From NCBI RefSeq assembly GCF_022049065.2, contig NZ_CP095743.1, forward strand, positions 945,001 through 1,009,000: a stretch of DNA of 64,000 nucleotides, written 5' to 3'. The notes beneath the pieces are model-generated. The model searched no databases. It saw only the letters and a list, made by a program, of their open reading frames with translations, and was not told the DNA's origin. Shown here in pieces: positions 25,610-33,876 of this stretch. Source of the stretch: Niallia sp. Man26. Its GTDB lineage: Bacteria; Bacillota; Bacilli; Bacillales; Cytobacillaceae. Made by a program: the position numbers and the translations under genes. Position 1 is the first letter of the stretch. Each line of letters starts with the position of its first letter.

Positions 25610-25643
25610 ACAAAAAAAGCGAATCAATGATTCGCTTTTTTTT
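25610..25643. terminator. Bidirectional terminator, M20 peptidase and rpe
   Basis: CACAAAAAAAGCGAAT (25609-25624) pairs with ATTCGCTTTTTTTTGTG (25630-25646); symmetric A and T tracts suit both converging genes. Confidence 0.9.
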
Positions 25644-25650
25644 GTGTGTA

Positions 25651-26298
25651 TTATTCGCCGCGCACAGCTTTAATGGCTGCAGCTCTGTCTTCACTGTCAT
25701 AAATAAAGGAACCGGCAACAAGAACATTTGCACCTGCTTCTTTGCAAAGGACAGCTGTTTGTTCATTTACACCGCCATCTACTTCGATTTCAAGTCCTGG
25801 ATTGAACTGATCAGCAAGTTTACGAACTTCTGTTATTTTTGGCAATACGCTCGAAATGAAAGCTTGTCCGCCAAAGCCCGGGTTTACCGTCATGAGCAAT
25901 ACCATTTCAACATCTTGAATTACATGCTTAATCATCTCAACTGGTGTGCTTGGATTTAGAACAACACCTGGTTTTGCGCCATGCTCTTTAATGAGCTGGA
26001 GTGTGCGATGAAGATGAGGACATGCTTCTGCATGTACTGTGATAATATCTGCACCAGCTTTAGCAAATGCCGGGATATATTGGTCTGGATTTTCAATCAT
26101 TAGGTGGACATCCAATGGAAGTGTTGTAACCGGTCTGATTGCACTAACAATTAGAGGGCCGATCGTGATATTTGGAACGAAATGGCCGTCCATAACGTCA
26201 ACATGGATATAATCTGCTCCGCCGCGCTCCACATCTTTTATTTCTTCTCCTAGTCTTGCAAAATCGGCAGACAGGATGGATGGTGCTATTTTAACCAT
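25651..26298 (-). CDS. rpe: Ribulose-phosphate 3-epimerase
   Basis: 215 residues. Interconverts ribulose-5-P and xylulose-5-P in the pentose phosphate pathway. TIM barrel with PSILSADFARLGEE (start), HVDVMDGHFVPNITIG (metal His and catalytic Asp near 35), HLM near 69, VNPGFGGQ near 145 and EVDGGVN near 177. The start at 26298 is preferred over the GTG at 26313 because GGAGGC lies seven bases before it and the GTG overlaps that site. The gene is not beside rsgA, its usual neighbour in Bacillus, so this may be an extra copy. Confidence 0.93.
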   Translation of the reverse strand: MVKIAPSILSADFARLGEEIKDVERGGADYIHVDVMDGHFVPNITIGPLIVSAIRPVTTLPLDVHLMIENPDQYIPAFAKAGADIITVHAEACPHLHRTLQLIKEHGAKPGVVLNPSTPVEMIKHVIQDVEMVLLMTVNPGFGGQAFISSVLPKITEVRKLADQFNPGLEIEVDGGVNEQTAVLCKEAGANVLVAGSFIYDSEDRAAAIKAVRGE

Positions 26299-26460
26299 AA
26301 TAATTGCCTCCACTTATGTAATAATTTGCAGCAAGCTTTCCATTACGTCGCCCATGACTTGGACAAAAAAGCTTTATATGTCTTCTTAGAAAATTATAAC
26401 AGAGCCTACAAGAAAATTGAAGTATACGGAAACACAGCCCATTGAGGAAGAAAGACAGCA

Positions 26461-26510
26461 AAAAGACCTAATATCCTCCTAGCTTAAAAGCAAGAGATAT
26501 TAGGTCTTTT
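26461..26510 (-). terminator. Terminator of the 155-residue unknown gene
   Basis: AAAAGACCTAATATC (26461-26475) and GATATTAGGTCTTTT (26496-26510) form a perfect 15-base stem just downstream of the minus-strand gene. Confidence 0.85.
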
Positions 26511-26519
26511 GAATGGATA

Positions 26520-26987
26520 TTACATAGATTGTTCGATTGCTGTTTTTACGTCCTCTGGAGAGTTCTGATAGCCTTCGGATATGCATTGTACAAGTAATTC
26601 CTTGTTTTTGTATTGTTCAGGCTTGTTCTTATTATAGTAATAACGTACACATTCTTCTTCTTTAAAGAACGCTTTCCCGATTTTTAATAATGCAGTGACT
26701 GGTAGAGCACTAAAGGCAGGCGCGTTTGCTGCTTCAGCTGGTTGAGCCTTAACTTCTTTAACTTCTTGTGTGGATGCTTTTAATTCTGCTGCAGGCGCTT
26801 GTCCTTGGCCTTCATGATGGAATTCTTGAACCACTTGATTAATTAAGTTTTCCTGAGAAACAAGCTGCTTTAAAAGCTTTTTCTTTACACGTTTCTTTTT
26901 GGACTGCAATCCAAAGGTTTGGAGGATATAATGCTGCAGCTCAGTGTTTTCTGCTAATTCTTCATGTGTTTTGTAAATCGAATTCAT
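26520..26987 (-). CDS. Unknown two-part protein with basic N-terminus
   Basis: 155 residues; not recognised. Residues 1-60 are helical with a strongly basic patch (KKKRVKKKLLKQL near 30-42); 60-92 is a flexible Glu/Gln/Ala/Pro-rich linker; 93-155 is a second helical part with EEECVRYYYNKNKPEQYKNK and two Cys. No signal peptide or membrane span. It has AAGGAG upstream of the ATG and its own terminator, so it is expressed alone. The basic segment could contact nucleic acid or membrane; that is speculation. Confidence 0.65.
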   Translation of the reverse strand: MNSIYKTHEELAENTELQHYILQTFGLQSKKKRVKKKLLKQLVSQENLINQVVQEFHHEGQGQAPAAELKASTQEVKEVKAQPAEAANAPAFSALPVTALLKIGKAFFKEEECVRYYYNKNKPEQYKNKELLVQCISEGYQNSPEDVKTAIEQSM

Positions 26988-27122
26988 TGCTTAACTCCTT
27001 TTTTTGCTTCTATCTATTTGCATATCTTATTCGAACAAATTTTTTGCACTTGTACTATTATATACTAATCTATGAAAAGTACAAAATATCCTTCGTGTTG
27101 CGAAGTAATGCTCACGAAAAAA

Positions 27123-27145
27123 GAGGAGGGCAGAGGCCCTCCTTT
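27123..27145 (-). terminator. Terminator of pepT
   Basis: On the minus strand GGAGGGC (27142-27136), loop CTCT, GCCCTCC (27131-27125), followed by TCTTTTTT. Confidence 0.85.
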
Positions 27146-27152
27146 TAAGTAT

Positions 27153-28382
27153 TTAAGCTCGTTCTTCAAACAGTCTTGCAATTTCAACAATAGTATTAGT
27201 TGCTTTTTGCATGTTATCTACTGAAATATACTCATATTTACCATGAAAGTTTTCTCCACCTGTGAAAATATTAGGTGTCGGCAGCCCCATATAGGAAAGC
27301 TGGGACCCGTCTGTTCCTCCGCGAATTGGTTCAATAATCGGTGATATTCCAAGGTTTACCATTGCTTCATGTGCAACTTCCACGATTTCTTTAACAGGTT
27401 CAATTTTTTCGCGCATATTATAATATTGATCCTTTAGGTCTAGGACTACTGTCTTTTCTCCATACTTCTTATTTAATTGAGCTACAATCTCAGATAAATT
27501 TGTCTTTTTCTCTTCAAACAGTTTTCTGTCAAAATCACGGATTATATATGCAAGCTTCGTTTGTTCCACATCACCTTCAAAAGATAGAAGATGGTAAAAG
27601 CCTTCGTAGCCGGATGTTTTTTCAGGGGCTTCTTCAGAAGGCAAGCTGTTTTGTAATTCCATCGCGATTTTCATAGAATTGACCATTTTTCCTTTTGCTG
27701 TGCCAGGATGGACATTTGTACCATTTACCGTGACTTTTGCCCCGGCTGCATGAAAGCTTTCATATTGCAGCTCGCCTAATGGACCGCCGTCCACTGTATA
27801 AGCAAAATCTGCTGCAAATGCTTTGACATCAAACTTATGAGGCCCTCTTCCTATCTCCTCGTCAGGAGTAAAGGCAACCCTGATTTTCCCGTGCCTAATA
27901 TCAGAGTTCTTTAATGTAATAAGGGCAGTCATGATTTCTGCAATGCCTGCTTTATTGTCAGCACCTAAGAGGGTTGTTCCATCTGTTGTAATTAACGTAT
28001 GACCTTTGTAGTTTGCAAGCTCTGGAAAATCAGCTGGAGATAATACAATATGTAAATCAGAATGAAGGACAATATCCCCGCCGTCATAATATTCTACTAT
28101 TTGCGGACGGACATTTTTCCCAGTAAAGTCAGTTGCTGTGTCCAAATGGGCCAGAAAGCCGATAGTTGGGACACTTTTCTCTGTATTGGCAGGCAGTGTT
28201 GCCATAACATAGCCATTTTCGTCTATTGTCACTTCTTCCATGCCAATTTCTTGTAATTCATTCACAAGCTTTTTGGCTAGTGTCAGCTGTCCAGGTGTAG
28301 AGGGGCATGAAGTGCTTTCCTCGTTTGATTGTGTGTCAATGACAGCATAGGATATAAAGCGATCAATGATAGAATTTTTCAT
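27153..28382 (-). CDS. pepT: Peptidase T (tripeptide aminopeptidase)
   Basis: 409 residues, family length. M20B two-zinc enzyme that removes the N-terminal residue of tripeptides in the cytoplasm. Motifs: [11 protein letters not shown] (metal His near 78, Asp), LLGADNKAG (bridging Asp near 140), [10 protein letters not shown] (catalytic Glu near 174), TVDGG (Asp near 196) and the C-terminal [20 protein letters not shown] and [12 protein letters not shown] with the final His. Start ATG 28382 with AAGGAG nine bases upstream. It would process peptides brought in by the POT transporter. Confidence 0.96.
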   Translation of the reverse strand: MKNSIIDRFISYAVIDTQSNEESTSCPSTPGQLTLAKKLVNELQEIGMEEVTIDENGYVMATLPANTEKSVPTIGFLAHLDTATDFTGKNVRPQIVEYYDGGDIVLHSDLHIVLSPADFPELANYKGHTLITTDGTTLLGADNKAGIAEIMTALITLKNSDIRHGKIRVAFTPDEEIGRGPHKFDVKAFAADFAYTVDGGPLGELQYESFHAAGAKVTVNGTNVHPGTAKGKMVNSMKIAMELQNSLPSEEAPEKTSGYEGFYHLLSFEGDVEQTKLAYIIRDFDRKLFEEKKTNLSEIVAQLNKKYGEKTVVLDLKDQYYNMREKIEPVKEIVEVAHEAMVNLGISPIIEPIRGGTDGSQLSYMGLPTPNIFTGGENFHGKYEYISVDNMQKATNTIVEIARLFEERA

Positions 28383-28562
28383 TATTTCATCTCCTTATTA
28401 GCATCTAATGCGATTTTACCATATAAATATTTCGCCTGTCTTAATTTAAAAAAGGGTTAACAAGCCGTTTGTCACAAATATGTCAGAATTGACTGGCAAA
28501 AGGATGTCTAAAGGCTTTTTCTGTTCGCTACAATAGAAATATCAAAACGAAGGGAGCGGAAG

Positions 28563-29159
28563 ATGAATAAAAAGGTTAAAGGGCTAATTTTTTCGGCAGT
28601 GGTTATATGCTTAGCAGGGCTGCTTGTTATGCTGATACAAACGAACGGACCGAAAGCAATAAAGGACATTAAAAAAATTGCGGCTCAAGAGACATACACG
28701 CAAGCTGACAAGGAATATATTGTTTACTTTTGGCAAGAGGCATGCTCTTACTGTAAACAAATAGAAAATGTCGTCCTTGAATACACAAAAACTGGAGAAA
28801 CTCCACTTTATATCGTTGATATGGGCGATAAGGAAAATGCAGTCAGCTGGTATGATTGGCAAGAACATCACAACAAGTACGACAAAGTGATTGGTAGGGT
28901 GGAGGATGGGAAGGAAATTCTCGATGATGCCATAAATATCAATGATTTTATAAATGACAAGGATATAGCTTGGTCTATTCAATCGAGGGATGATCATAAA
29001 TTGTATGCTGTCCATCAGACTGCATATGAAAATCAAATGCCAAAGTCAGCCTCCGAACTAGAAATAGCAGGGACGCCAACCATGCTGAAGATAAAGGAGG
29101 GCAAGCTCGTCGATTATCGTGTCGGTGTGGAGGAAGTGGCTAAATTGCTGAAGAATTAA
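28563..29159 (+). CDS. Membrane-anchored thioredoxin-like protein
   Basis: 198 residues. One N-terminal membrane anchor (about 8-26) puts a thioredoxin fold outside the membrane. The active site is Cys61-Ser-Tyr-Cys64 in FWQEACSYCKQ, and a cis-proline motif GTPTML is near 175. An insertion of about 70 residues, rich in acidic residues and Tyr/Trp, separates the two halves, which makes it longer than plain thioredoxin and similar to bacteriocin-transport-accessory or DsbA-like thiol proteins. It probably handles disulfides in exported proteins. It stands just before the haem locus but has its own terminator. Confidence 0.75.
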   Translation: MNKKVKGLIFSAVVICLAGLLVMLIQTNGPKAIKDIKKIAAQETYTQADKEYIVYFWQEACSYCKQIENVVLEYTKTGETPLYIVDMGDKENAVSWYDWQEHHNKYDKVIGRVEDGKEILDDAININDFINDKDIAWSIQSRDDHKLYAVHQTAYENQMPKSASELEIAGTPTMLKIKEGKLVDYRVGVEEVAKLLKN

Positions 29160-29168
29160 CTAATTAAG

Positions 29169-29204
29169 AAAAGCAGTTGCGAAAAAACCACAACTGCTTT
29201 TTTC
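29169..29204 (+). terminator. Terminator after the thioredoxin-like gene
   Basis: AAAAGCAGTTG (29169-29179) with CAACTGCTTTT (29191-29201), then T-rich sequence. Confidence 0.85.
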
Positions 29205-29258
29205 ACAGCTTATTATCAACTAAATGAGAATAATATTTTCTAATTGAGAAAAAACCAA

Positions 29259-29288
29259 TTGACAATGAGAATCACTTTCATTTAATAT
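29259..29288 (+). promoter_or_regulatory. Promoter with Fur box controlling the haem (isd) operon
   Basis: TTGACA (29259-29264), 18-base spacer, TAATAT (29283-29288). GACAATGAGAATCACTTTC (29261-29279) matches 15 of 19 positions of the classic Fur box and covers the -35 and spacer, so iron-loaded Fur should block transcription. The leader of about 100 bases shows no other named element. Confidence 0.88.
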
Positions 29289-29390
29289 GAACCTAGGGCA
29301 GGTTGTGCCTGAAATAGGTACAGGAAGGGGGGCGCTGAAAATTCGTATTTTAGCTTTACCAATATAACTATATAGAGGGGAGAAATATAC

Positions 29391-30050
29391 TTGCTTAAAC
29401 AGAAAGTTGCAATAAAAATAGTTGCAATATTAGCAATATTCACATTTCTATCTGTTGGTTTCAGCACTAAATCTTTAGCTGCATCACTAGCAGACGGCGA
29501 GTACTCCATTAATTACTCTGTATTAAGAGCAGATAATGACTCAGCCTCAATGGCTGATGGCTATTTCCAAAAACCGGCGAAATTGATTGTCGAAAATGGA
29601 GCTCTTAAAGTCCAAGTAGGTATTTCTACTTCAGCTATTACAGAGTTTAAAGTAGGAGGACAAAACGTTACCGAAATAAGTAAAAATGGTGAATCCAGTG
29701 TTGTTCAATTTAACATCAACTCACTTCAGAATCCTACAAATGCAGAGATTCATGTTATTGTGGAAGACCAGAATTACGACCATTGGTACACGATAAGATT
29801 TGATTTTGATGAAAGTTCAGCAAATGCTCTTTCTTCACAATCTAATTCATCCACTTCAGAAACATCAAATTCAACCTCTGAGACAGCAGCAAGTTCAACT
29901 GAACAAGACACAACAAAAGAAACAGCAGCCAAAGTGGAAAACCCAAGAACTTCTGATCAATCAGAAATCACTGTCTTCACTGTATTAATGGTTGTATCCC
30001 TTGGGATTATCGTATTTTATGTTGTAAACAGAAAAAAGCTAGTTAAATAG
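29391..30050 (+). CDS. isdC: Sortase-anchored single-NEAT haem protein (IsdC-like)
   Basis: 219 residues from TTG 29391 (GAGGGGAG eight bases upstream). Signal peptide 1-31, NEAT domain about 33-143 with the distal SMADGYF segment and the haem-ligand strand YDHWYTIRFDF (YxxxY), a Ser/Thr-rich linker (145-180), then NPRTSD, a hydrophobic span and RKKLVK. The NPxTS sorting signal is of the sortase B type and a srtB gene is in the operon. It should sit buried in the wall and relay haem from outer NEAT proteins to the membrane lipoprotein. Confidence 0.88.
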   Translation: MLKQKVAIKIVAILAIFTFLSVGFSTKSLAASLADGEYSINYSVLRADNDSASMADGYFQKPAKLIVENGALKVQVGISTSAITEFKVGGQNVTEISKNGESSVVQFNINSLQNPTNAEIHVIVEDQNYDHWYTIRFDFDESSANALSSQSNSSTSETSNSTSETAASSTEQDTTKETAAKVENPRTSDQSEITVFTVLMVVSLGIIVFYVVNRKKLVK

Positions 30051-30092
30051 TTTCTAATAAGAGTTACAAATTCTACTAAAAAGGAGAAAAAG

Positions 30093-30554
30093 ATGAAAAT
30101 GAAAACTGCAAATATAGCACTTGCGTTTCTTGTAACAGTCTTTTCCGTTGTTAGTACAGTAATTCCTTTGGATAACAAAGCTTATGCTGCCGAGTCAAGC
30201 AGCCGTTCAGTTGTAGCAGATGGGGAATATAGTATCGGTTACACGGTATTGCATGCAACAAATAATGTAGCATCAATGGCCGACCAATATTATACAAAAC
30301 CAGGAAAGCTAATCATAAAGAATGGTCAGGCTAAAGTCCAAGTAGAATATAGCAATTTAATTACAGAGTTTAAAGTAAATGGTACGCCGGCAACAAAGAT
30401 AAGTGAAAGCGGCGGCAAAATTAAGGCTGAGTTTCCTGTTGCTGATATTGAGGGTTTAACAGCTGCAGAAATTCATGTACAAGTTCCAGCGATTAGTTAT
30501 GACCACTGGTATACAGTGAGGATTGACTTTATTACTACTGGATTGTCCAACTAA
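30093..30554 (+). CDS. Secreted NEAT haemophore (IsdX1-like)
   Basis: 153 residues: signal peptide (about 1-31, cleavage after AYA), one NEAT domain (about 38-150) with SMADQYY and YDHWYTVRIDF, and no wall-sorting signal, so the protein should be released. B. anthracis IsdX1 has this layout and extracts haem from haemoglobin. The signal peptide and NEAT domain are close to those at the start of the next protein, showing that one arose from the other by duplication. GGAG lies eight bases upstream. Confidence 0.87.
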   Translation: MKMKTANIALAFLVTVFSVVSTVIPLDNKAYAAESSSRSVVADGEYSIGYTVLHATNNVASMADQYYTKPGKLIIKNGQAKVQVEYSNLITEFKVNGTPATKISESGGKIKAEFPVADIEGLTAAEIHVQVPAISYDHWYTVRIDFITTGLSN

Positions 30555-30560
30555 CAGCCG

Positions 30561-30592
30561 ATTTAGTTCAGAATCAAGAAGCAGAACTAAAT
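30561..30592 (+). other. Stem-loop between haemophore and six-NEAT genes
   Basis: ATTTAGTTC (30561-30569) pairs with GAACTAAAT (30584-30592) and is not followed by a T-run. Likely an mRNA stability or processing element inside the operon. Confidence 0.45.
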
Positions 30593-30643
30593 AACTACAT
30601 GAAAAGAGCTACATATTCTACTAAAAAGGAGCAAAAGAACAGA

Positions 30644-33600
30644 ATGAAGGCTGCAAAAATTGCACTTGCGTTTCTTGTAATAGTCTTTTCCATCGTAAGC
30701 ACTGTCATTCCTTTGGATAATAGAGCTTATGCTGCCGAATTGAACAGCAGTACTGCTGTGGCAGATGGGGAATATAGTATTGGCTATACTATATTGCATG
30801 CAACAAATGATGAAGCATCAATGGCCGACCAGTACTATACAAAGCCTGGAAAATTAATCATTAAGGACGGACAGGCTAAAGTTCAGGTAGAGTACAGTAA
30901 TTACATTACAGAGTTTAAAGTTAACGGCACTCCTGTTACAAAGATAGGCGAAGCTGGAGACAAAACTACGGCTGAGTTTCCAGTTGCTGATCTGGAAGGA
31001 CTGACAGAAGCTGAGATTCATGTCGAAGTTCCAGCAATAAGCTATGATCACTGGTATACAGTCAGATTTGACTTTGATACAGCTTCTTTACCTGTTCAAA
31101 CAGAACCAAGTGAAGAAGCAGAAGAACCTGCAACAACACCAGAAAATCCAGGTGAAGAAGCAGAAGAACCTGCAACAACACCAGAAAATCCAGGTGAAGA
31201 AGCGGAAGAACCTGCAACAACACCGGAAAATCCAGGTGAAGAGCAAGAAGAGCCTGTAACAACACCGGAAAATCCAGGTGAAGAGCAAGAAGAGCCTGTA
31301 ACAACACCGGAAAATCCAGGTGAAGAGCAAGAAGAGGCTGTAACAACACCGGAAAATCCAGGTGAAGAAGCAGGAGAGTCAGAGGAAGAAACCCCTGCTG
31401 CACCACAGGAAGATATCGTGTACGAAGACGGTGAGTATGAAGTCGACTATACAGTGTTGCATGGAACGGCAGAGGAGAAGTCGATAGCAGATAACTACTT
31501 CACAAAACCAAGTAAAGTTATCGTTAAAGATGGAAATATTACTGTGCAGACGGAGTACAGCAGCCTGATTACGGAATTCACTGTTAATGGTGAAAATCCG
31601 ACGATTATCAGCAATGATGGCACAAAAACAGTTGCTGAGTTCCAGCTAGCATCTCTCAACAGCATTACAGAGGCGCAAATACATGTTGAGATTCCAGCAA
31701 TTAATTATGATCATTGGTACAATGTAAGGTTTGATTTCAACACAGAAAACTTGCCTGTATTGGAAGAAAAAGAACCACTTGCAGATGGCACATACACAAT
31801 CGATTACAAAGTCTGGAAGGAAAATGCAGATGAAGCTTCCAGCATGGGCAATTACTTATCAAAACCAGCGAAGCTAATTGTTGAAAATGGAAAAACATAT
31901 ATTCAACTAAATCTGTCTTCCAGCAATTTCGTAACAGGCTTTAAAGCAGAAGTGAATGGAGAATATGTGGATGCTGACGTCATTTCAGAAGACGCTGCAG
32001 CCAATACAAAAGTGCTTCGTTTTGAAGTTCAGGATTTAAGTGGAGAAACAAACATCCAATTAGCCATGTCTTATGGAATGAGTCATGTAGTCAGAATGGT
32101 GTTTGATGAAGGCAGTGTTGTTGTAAGTGAGCCAGAAGAAAATCCAGAACCTTCGCCAGGTGAAGGAGAAGAAGAACCGCTTGCAGATGGCACATACACA
32201 ATCGATTACAAAGTCTGGAAGGAAAATGCAGATGAAGCTTCCAGCATGGGCAATTACTTATCAAAACCAGCGAAGCTAATTGTTGAAAATGGAAAAACAT
32301 ATATTCAACTAAATCTGTCTTCCAGCAATTTCGTAACAGGCTTTAAAGCAGAAGTGAATGGAGAGTATGTGGGTGCTGACGTCATTTCACAAGACGCTGC
32401 AGCCAATACAAAAGTGCTTCGTTTTGAAGTTCAGGATTTAAGCGGAGAAACCAATATCCAATTAGCCATGTCTTATGGAATGAGTCATGTAGTCAGAATG
32501 GTATTTGATGAAAGCTCCATTTCTGTTGATGATGAAGGAGAAAATCCAGGCACAACGCCAGGTGAAGGCGAAGGAGAAAATCCAGGCACAACACCAGGTG
32601 AAGGCGAAGGAGAAAATCCAGGCACAACGCCAGGTGAAGGCGAAGGAGAAAATCCAGGCACAACACCAGGTGAAGGTGAAGGAGAAAATCCAGGCACAAC
32701 ACCAGGTGAAAGTGAAGGAGCAAACAGTCAATTTGTAGATGGTGAGTATCAATTAGATTACAGCATTTTACATGCATTGCAAAATGAAAAATCAATGGCA
32801 GATCAATATTTCACAAAGCCTGGTAAAGTGACATTAAAAAATGGTAATGCAACTGTTCAAGTAGAATTCAATGACTATATTACAGAGTTTAAGATTAACG
32901 GTAAAGAAGCTGAAATTATTAGCCAAAGTGCTGGGAAAACAGTTGTGCAATTTGCTGTTGCTGATTTGACTGGACTAACTAGTGCAGAAATTCATGTTGA
33001 AGTTCCGGCAATTGGCTACGATCATTGGTATACCGTTCGCTTTGACTATGATACTAGCAAACTGCCAACAAAATCCGGAGATAATGGAAACGGTACAGGC
33101 GGGAACGAAGAAGGAAATGGCAATGGAAATGAAGAAAAGCCTGAAGAAAATCCAGGCAATGTAGATGAAGATAAAGAAGATGGCAAAGGTGATAAAGGCG
33201 AAAATACTGTCTTAAAGGATGGAGAATATACGGTTGATTATTCTGTATTACATGCAAGTAATAATGAAAAATCAATGGCAGATTCTTATTTCGTTAAGCC
33301 AGGAAAACTAATTGTGAAGGACGGCAAAGTAGTTGCTAGACTGACAGTTAACACAGAATTTATCACTGAATTCCTTGTAGGATCTAAAGCTGTAACGGTA
33401 ATCAGCAAATCTGGCAATTCCACAGTAGTAGAATTCCCTGTTGCAGATTTAGCTAATCCGACTGTTGGTAATATTCATGTTGTAATTCCTGAGTTGAATT
33501 ATGATCACTGGTATGAAATCCGCTTCTTATTTGATGTGTCAGATCTTCCGGTCGAAGGAATTGACAATGATTTTGACCAGATTAATCACGAAGACACTAA

Positions 33601-33808
33601 TGCAGAAGATGGTACTACAGACAATGGTGAAAATCTTGAATTTAACCGAGATGGAGACACAACAGCTGATGAAACAAAAACAGCAGAAACTACCAATAAA
33701 GTTATCAATGCAAAAACTGGAGATACAGCACAAATAGCATTATATCTATCATTACTGCTTATTTCCCTTGCCGTGTTGGTAAGAAAATATCGCAAACGCT
33801 CATTTTAA
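30644..33808 (+). CDS. Large six-NEAT cell-wall haem protein
   Basis: 1054 residues. Signal peptide about 1-31. NEAT domains (coordinates in this numbering, approximate): 1 at 38-150, 2 at 250-360, 3 at 378-490, 4 at 512-625, 5 at 695-805, 6 at 850-960. Linkers are Pro/Glu-rich repeats: six 14-residue units after NEAT1 and five 12-residue units after NEAT4. NEAT 1, 2, 5, 6 have YDHWY-type strands; 3 and 4, nearly identical to each other, have YGMSHVV and SSMGNY instead. It ends NAKTGD, a hydrophobic span and RKYRKRSF: a sortase signal close to the NPKTG type. The start at 30644 is used because the upstream AAGGAG matches that of the sister gene; an ATG at 30599 lacks a site. Confidence 0.88.
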   Translation: MKAAKIALAFLVIVFSIVSTVIPLDNRAYAAELNSSTAVADGEYSIGYTILHATNDEASMADQYYTKPGKLIIKDGQAKVQVEYSNYITEFKVNGTPVTKIGEAGDKTTAEFPVADLEGLTEAEIHVEVPAISYDHWYTVRFDFDTASLPVQTEPSEEAEEPATTPENPGEEAEEPATTPENPGEEAEEPATTPENPGEEQEEPVTTPENPGEEQEEPVTTPENPGEEQEEAVTTPENPGEEAGESEEETPAAPQEDIVYEDGEYEVDYTVLHGTAEEKSIADNYFTKPSKVIVKDGNITVQTEYSSLITEFTVNGENPTIISNDGTKTVAEFQLASLNSITEAQIHVEIPAINYDHWYNVRFDFNTENLPVLEEKEPLADGTYTIDYKVWKENADEASSMGNYLSKPAKLIVENGKTYIQLNLSSSNFVTGFKAEVNGEYVDADVISEDAAANTKVLRFEVQDLSGETNIQLAMSYGMSHVVRMVFDEGSVVVSEPEENPEPSPGEGEEEPLADGTYTIDYKVWKENADEASSMGNYLSKPAKLIVENGKTYIQLNLSSSNFVTGFKAEVNGEYVGADVISQDAAANTKVLRFEVQDLSGETNIQLAMSYGMSHVVRMVFDESSISVDDEGENPGTTPGEGEGENPGTTPGEGEGENPGTTPGEGEGENPGTTPGEGEGENPGTTPGESEGANSQFVDGEYQLDYSILHALQNEKSMADQYFTKPGKVTLKNGNATVQVEFNDYITEFKINGKEAEIISQSAGKTVVQFAVADLTGLTSAEIHVEVPAIGYDHWYTVRFDYDTSKLPTKSGDNGNGTGGNEEGNGNGNEEKPEENPGNVDEDKEDGKGDKGENTVLKDGEYTVDYSVLHASNNEKSMADSYFVKPGKLIVKDGKVVARLTVNTEFITEFLVGSKAVTVISKSGNSTVVEFPVADLANPTVGNIHVVIPELNYDHWYEIRFLFDVSDLPVEGIDNDFDQINHEDTNAEDGTTDNGENLEFNRDGDTTADETKTAETTNKVINAKTGDTAQIALYLSLLLISLAVLVRKYRKRSF
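31112..31363 (+). repeat. Six tandem 42-base repeats coding a Pro/Glu linker
   Basis: Each unit encodes EEAEEPATTPENPG or a close variant (EEQEEPVTTPENPG). The array separates NEAT1 from NEAT2 and probably makes an extended spacer. Copy number may vary between strains. Confidence 0.9.
31778..32512 (+). repeat. Duplicated NEAT3/NEAT4 coding unit
   Basis: The 333-base segments 31778-32110 and 32180-32512 differ at only seven positions, and their first ~180 bases are identical. The unit pitch is 402 bases. This is a recent in-frame tandem duplication. Confidence 0.95.
32537..32716 (+). repeat. Five tandem 36-base repeats coding GENPGTTPGEGE
   Basis: Five in-frame units between NEAT4 and NEAT5, differing by single bases only; a second extended linker. 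Confidence 0.92.
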
Positions 33809-33816
33809 GATATTCT

Positions 33817-33840
33817 GCGAGATTGAGCAATCAATCTCGC
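33817..33840 (+). other. Stem-loop between the six-NEAT gene and isdE
   Basis: GCGAGATTGA (33817-33826), loop GCAA, TCAATCTCGC (33831-33840): a perfect ten-base stem with a GNRA tetraloop and no T-run. It could protect the upstream mRNA end and set unequal expression of surface proteins and transporter. Confidence 0.55.
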
Positions 33841-33876
33841 GGAAAATGTATTTGCTTTAACTCAGGGAGGAGAAAT

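Noticed and set aside
31044..31406. Open frames in other phases and on the opposite strand across the 42-base repeats
   Set aside because: They result from repetition of a stop-free unit, show biased low-complexity products (QKNLQQHQK, LHLDFPVLLQ) and have no ribosome binding sites.
31112..32716. CRISPR-like regular repeats
   Set aside because: Units are contiguous, in frame and without unique spacers; they encode protein linkers.
32462..32795. Four overlapping frames with repeats such as CAWIFSFTFTW on the minus strand, and one on the plus strand
   Set aside because: Shadows of the 36-base repeat array of the NEAT protein gene; no start signals.
33823..33876. Longer N-terminus for isdE
   Set aside because: It would place a charged stretch before the signal peptide and start within the hairpin; the ATG at 33877 has GGGAGGAG.
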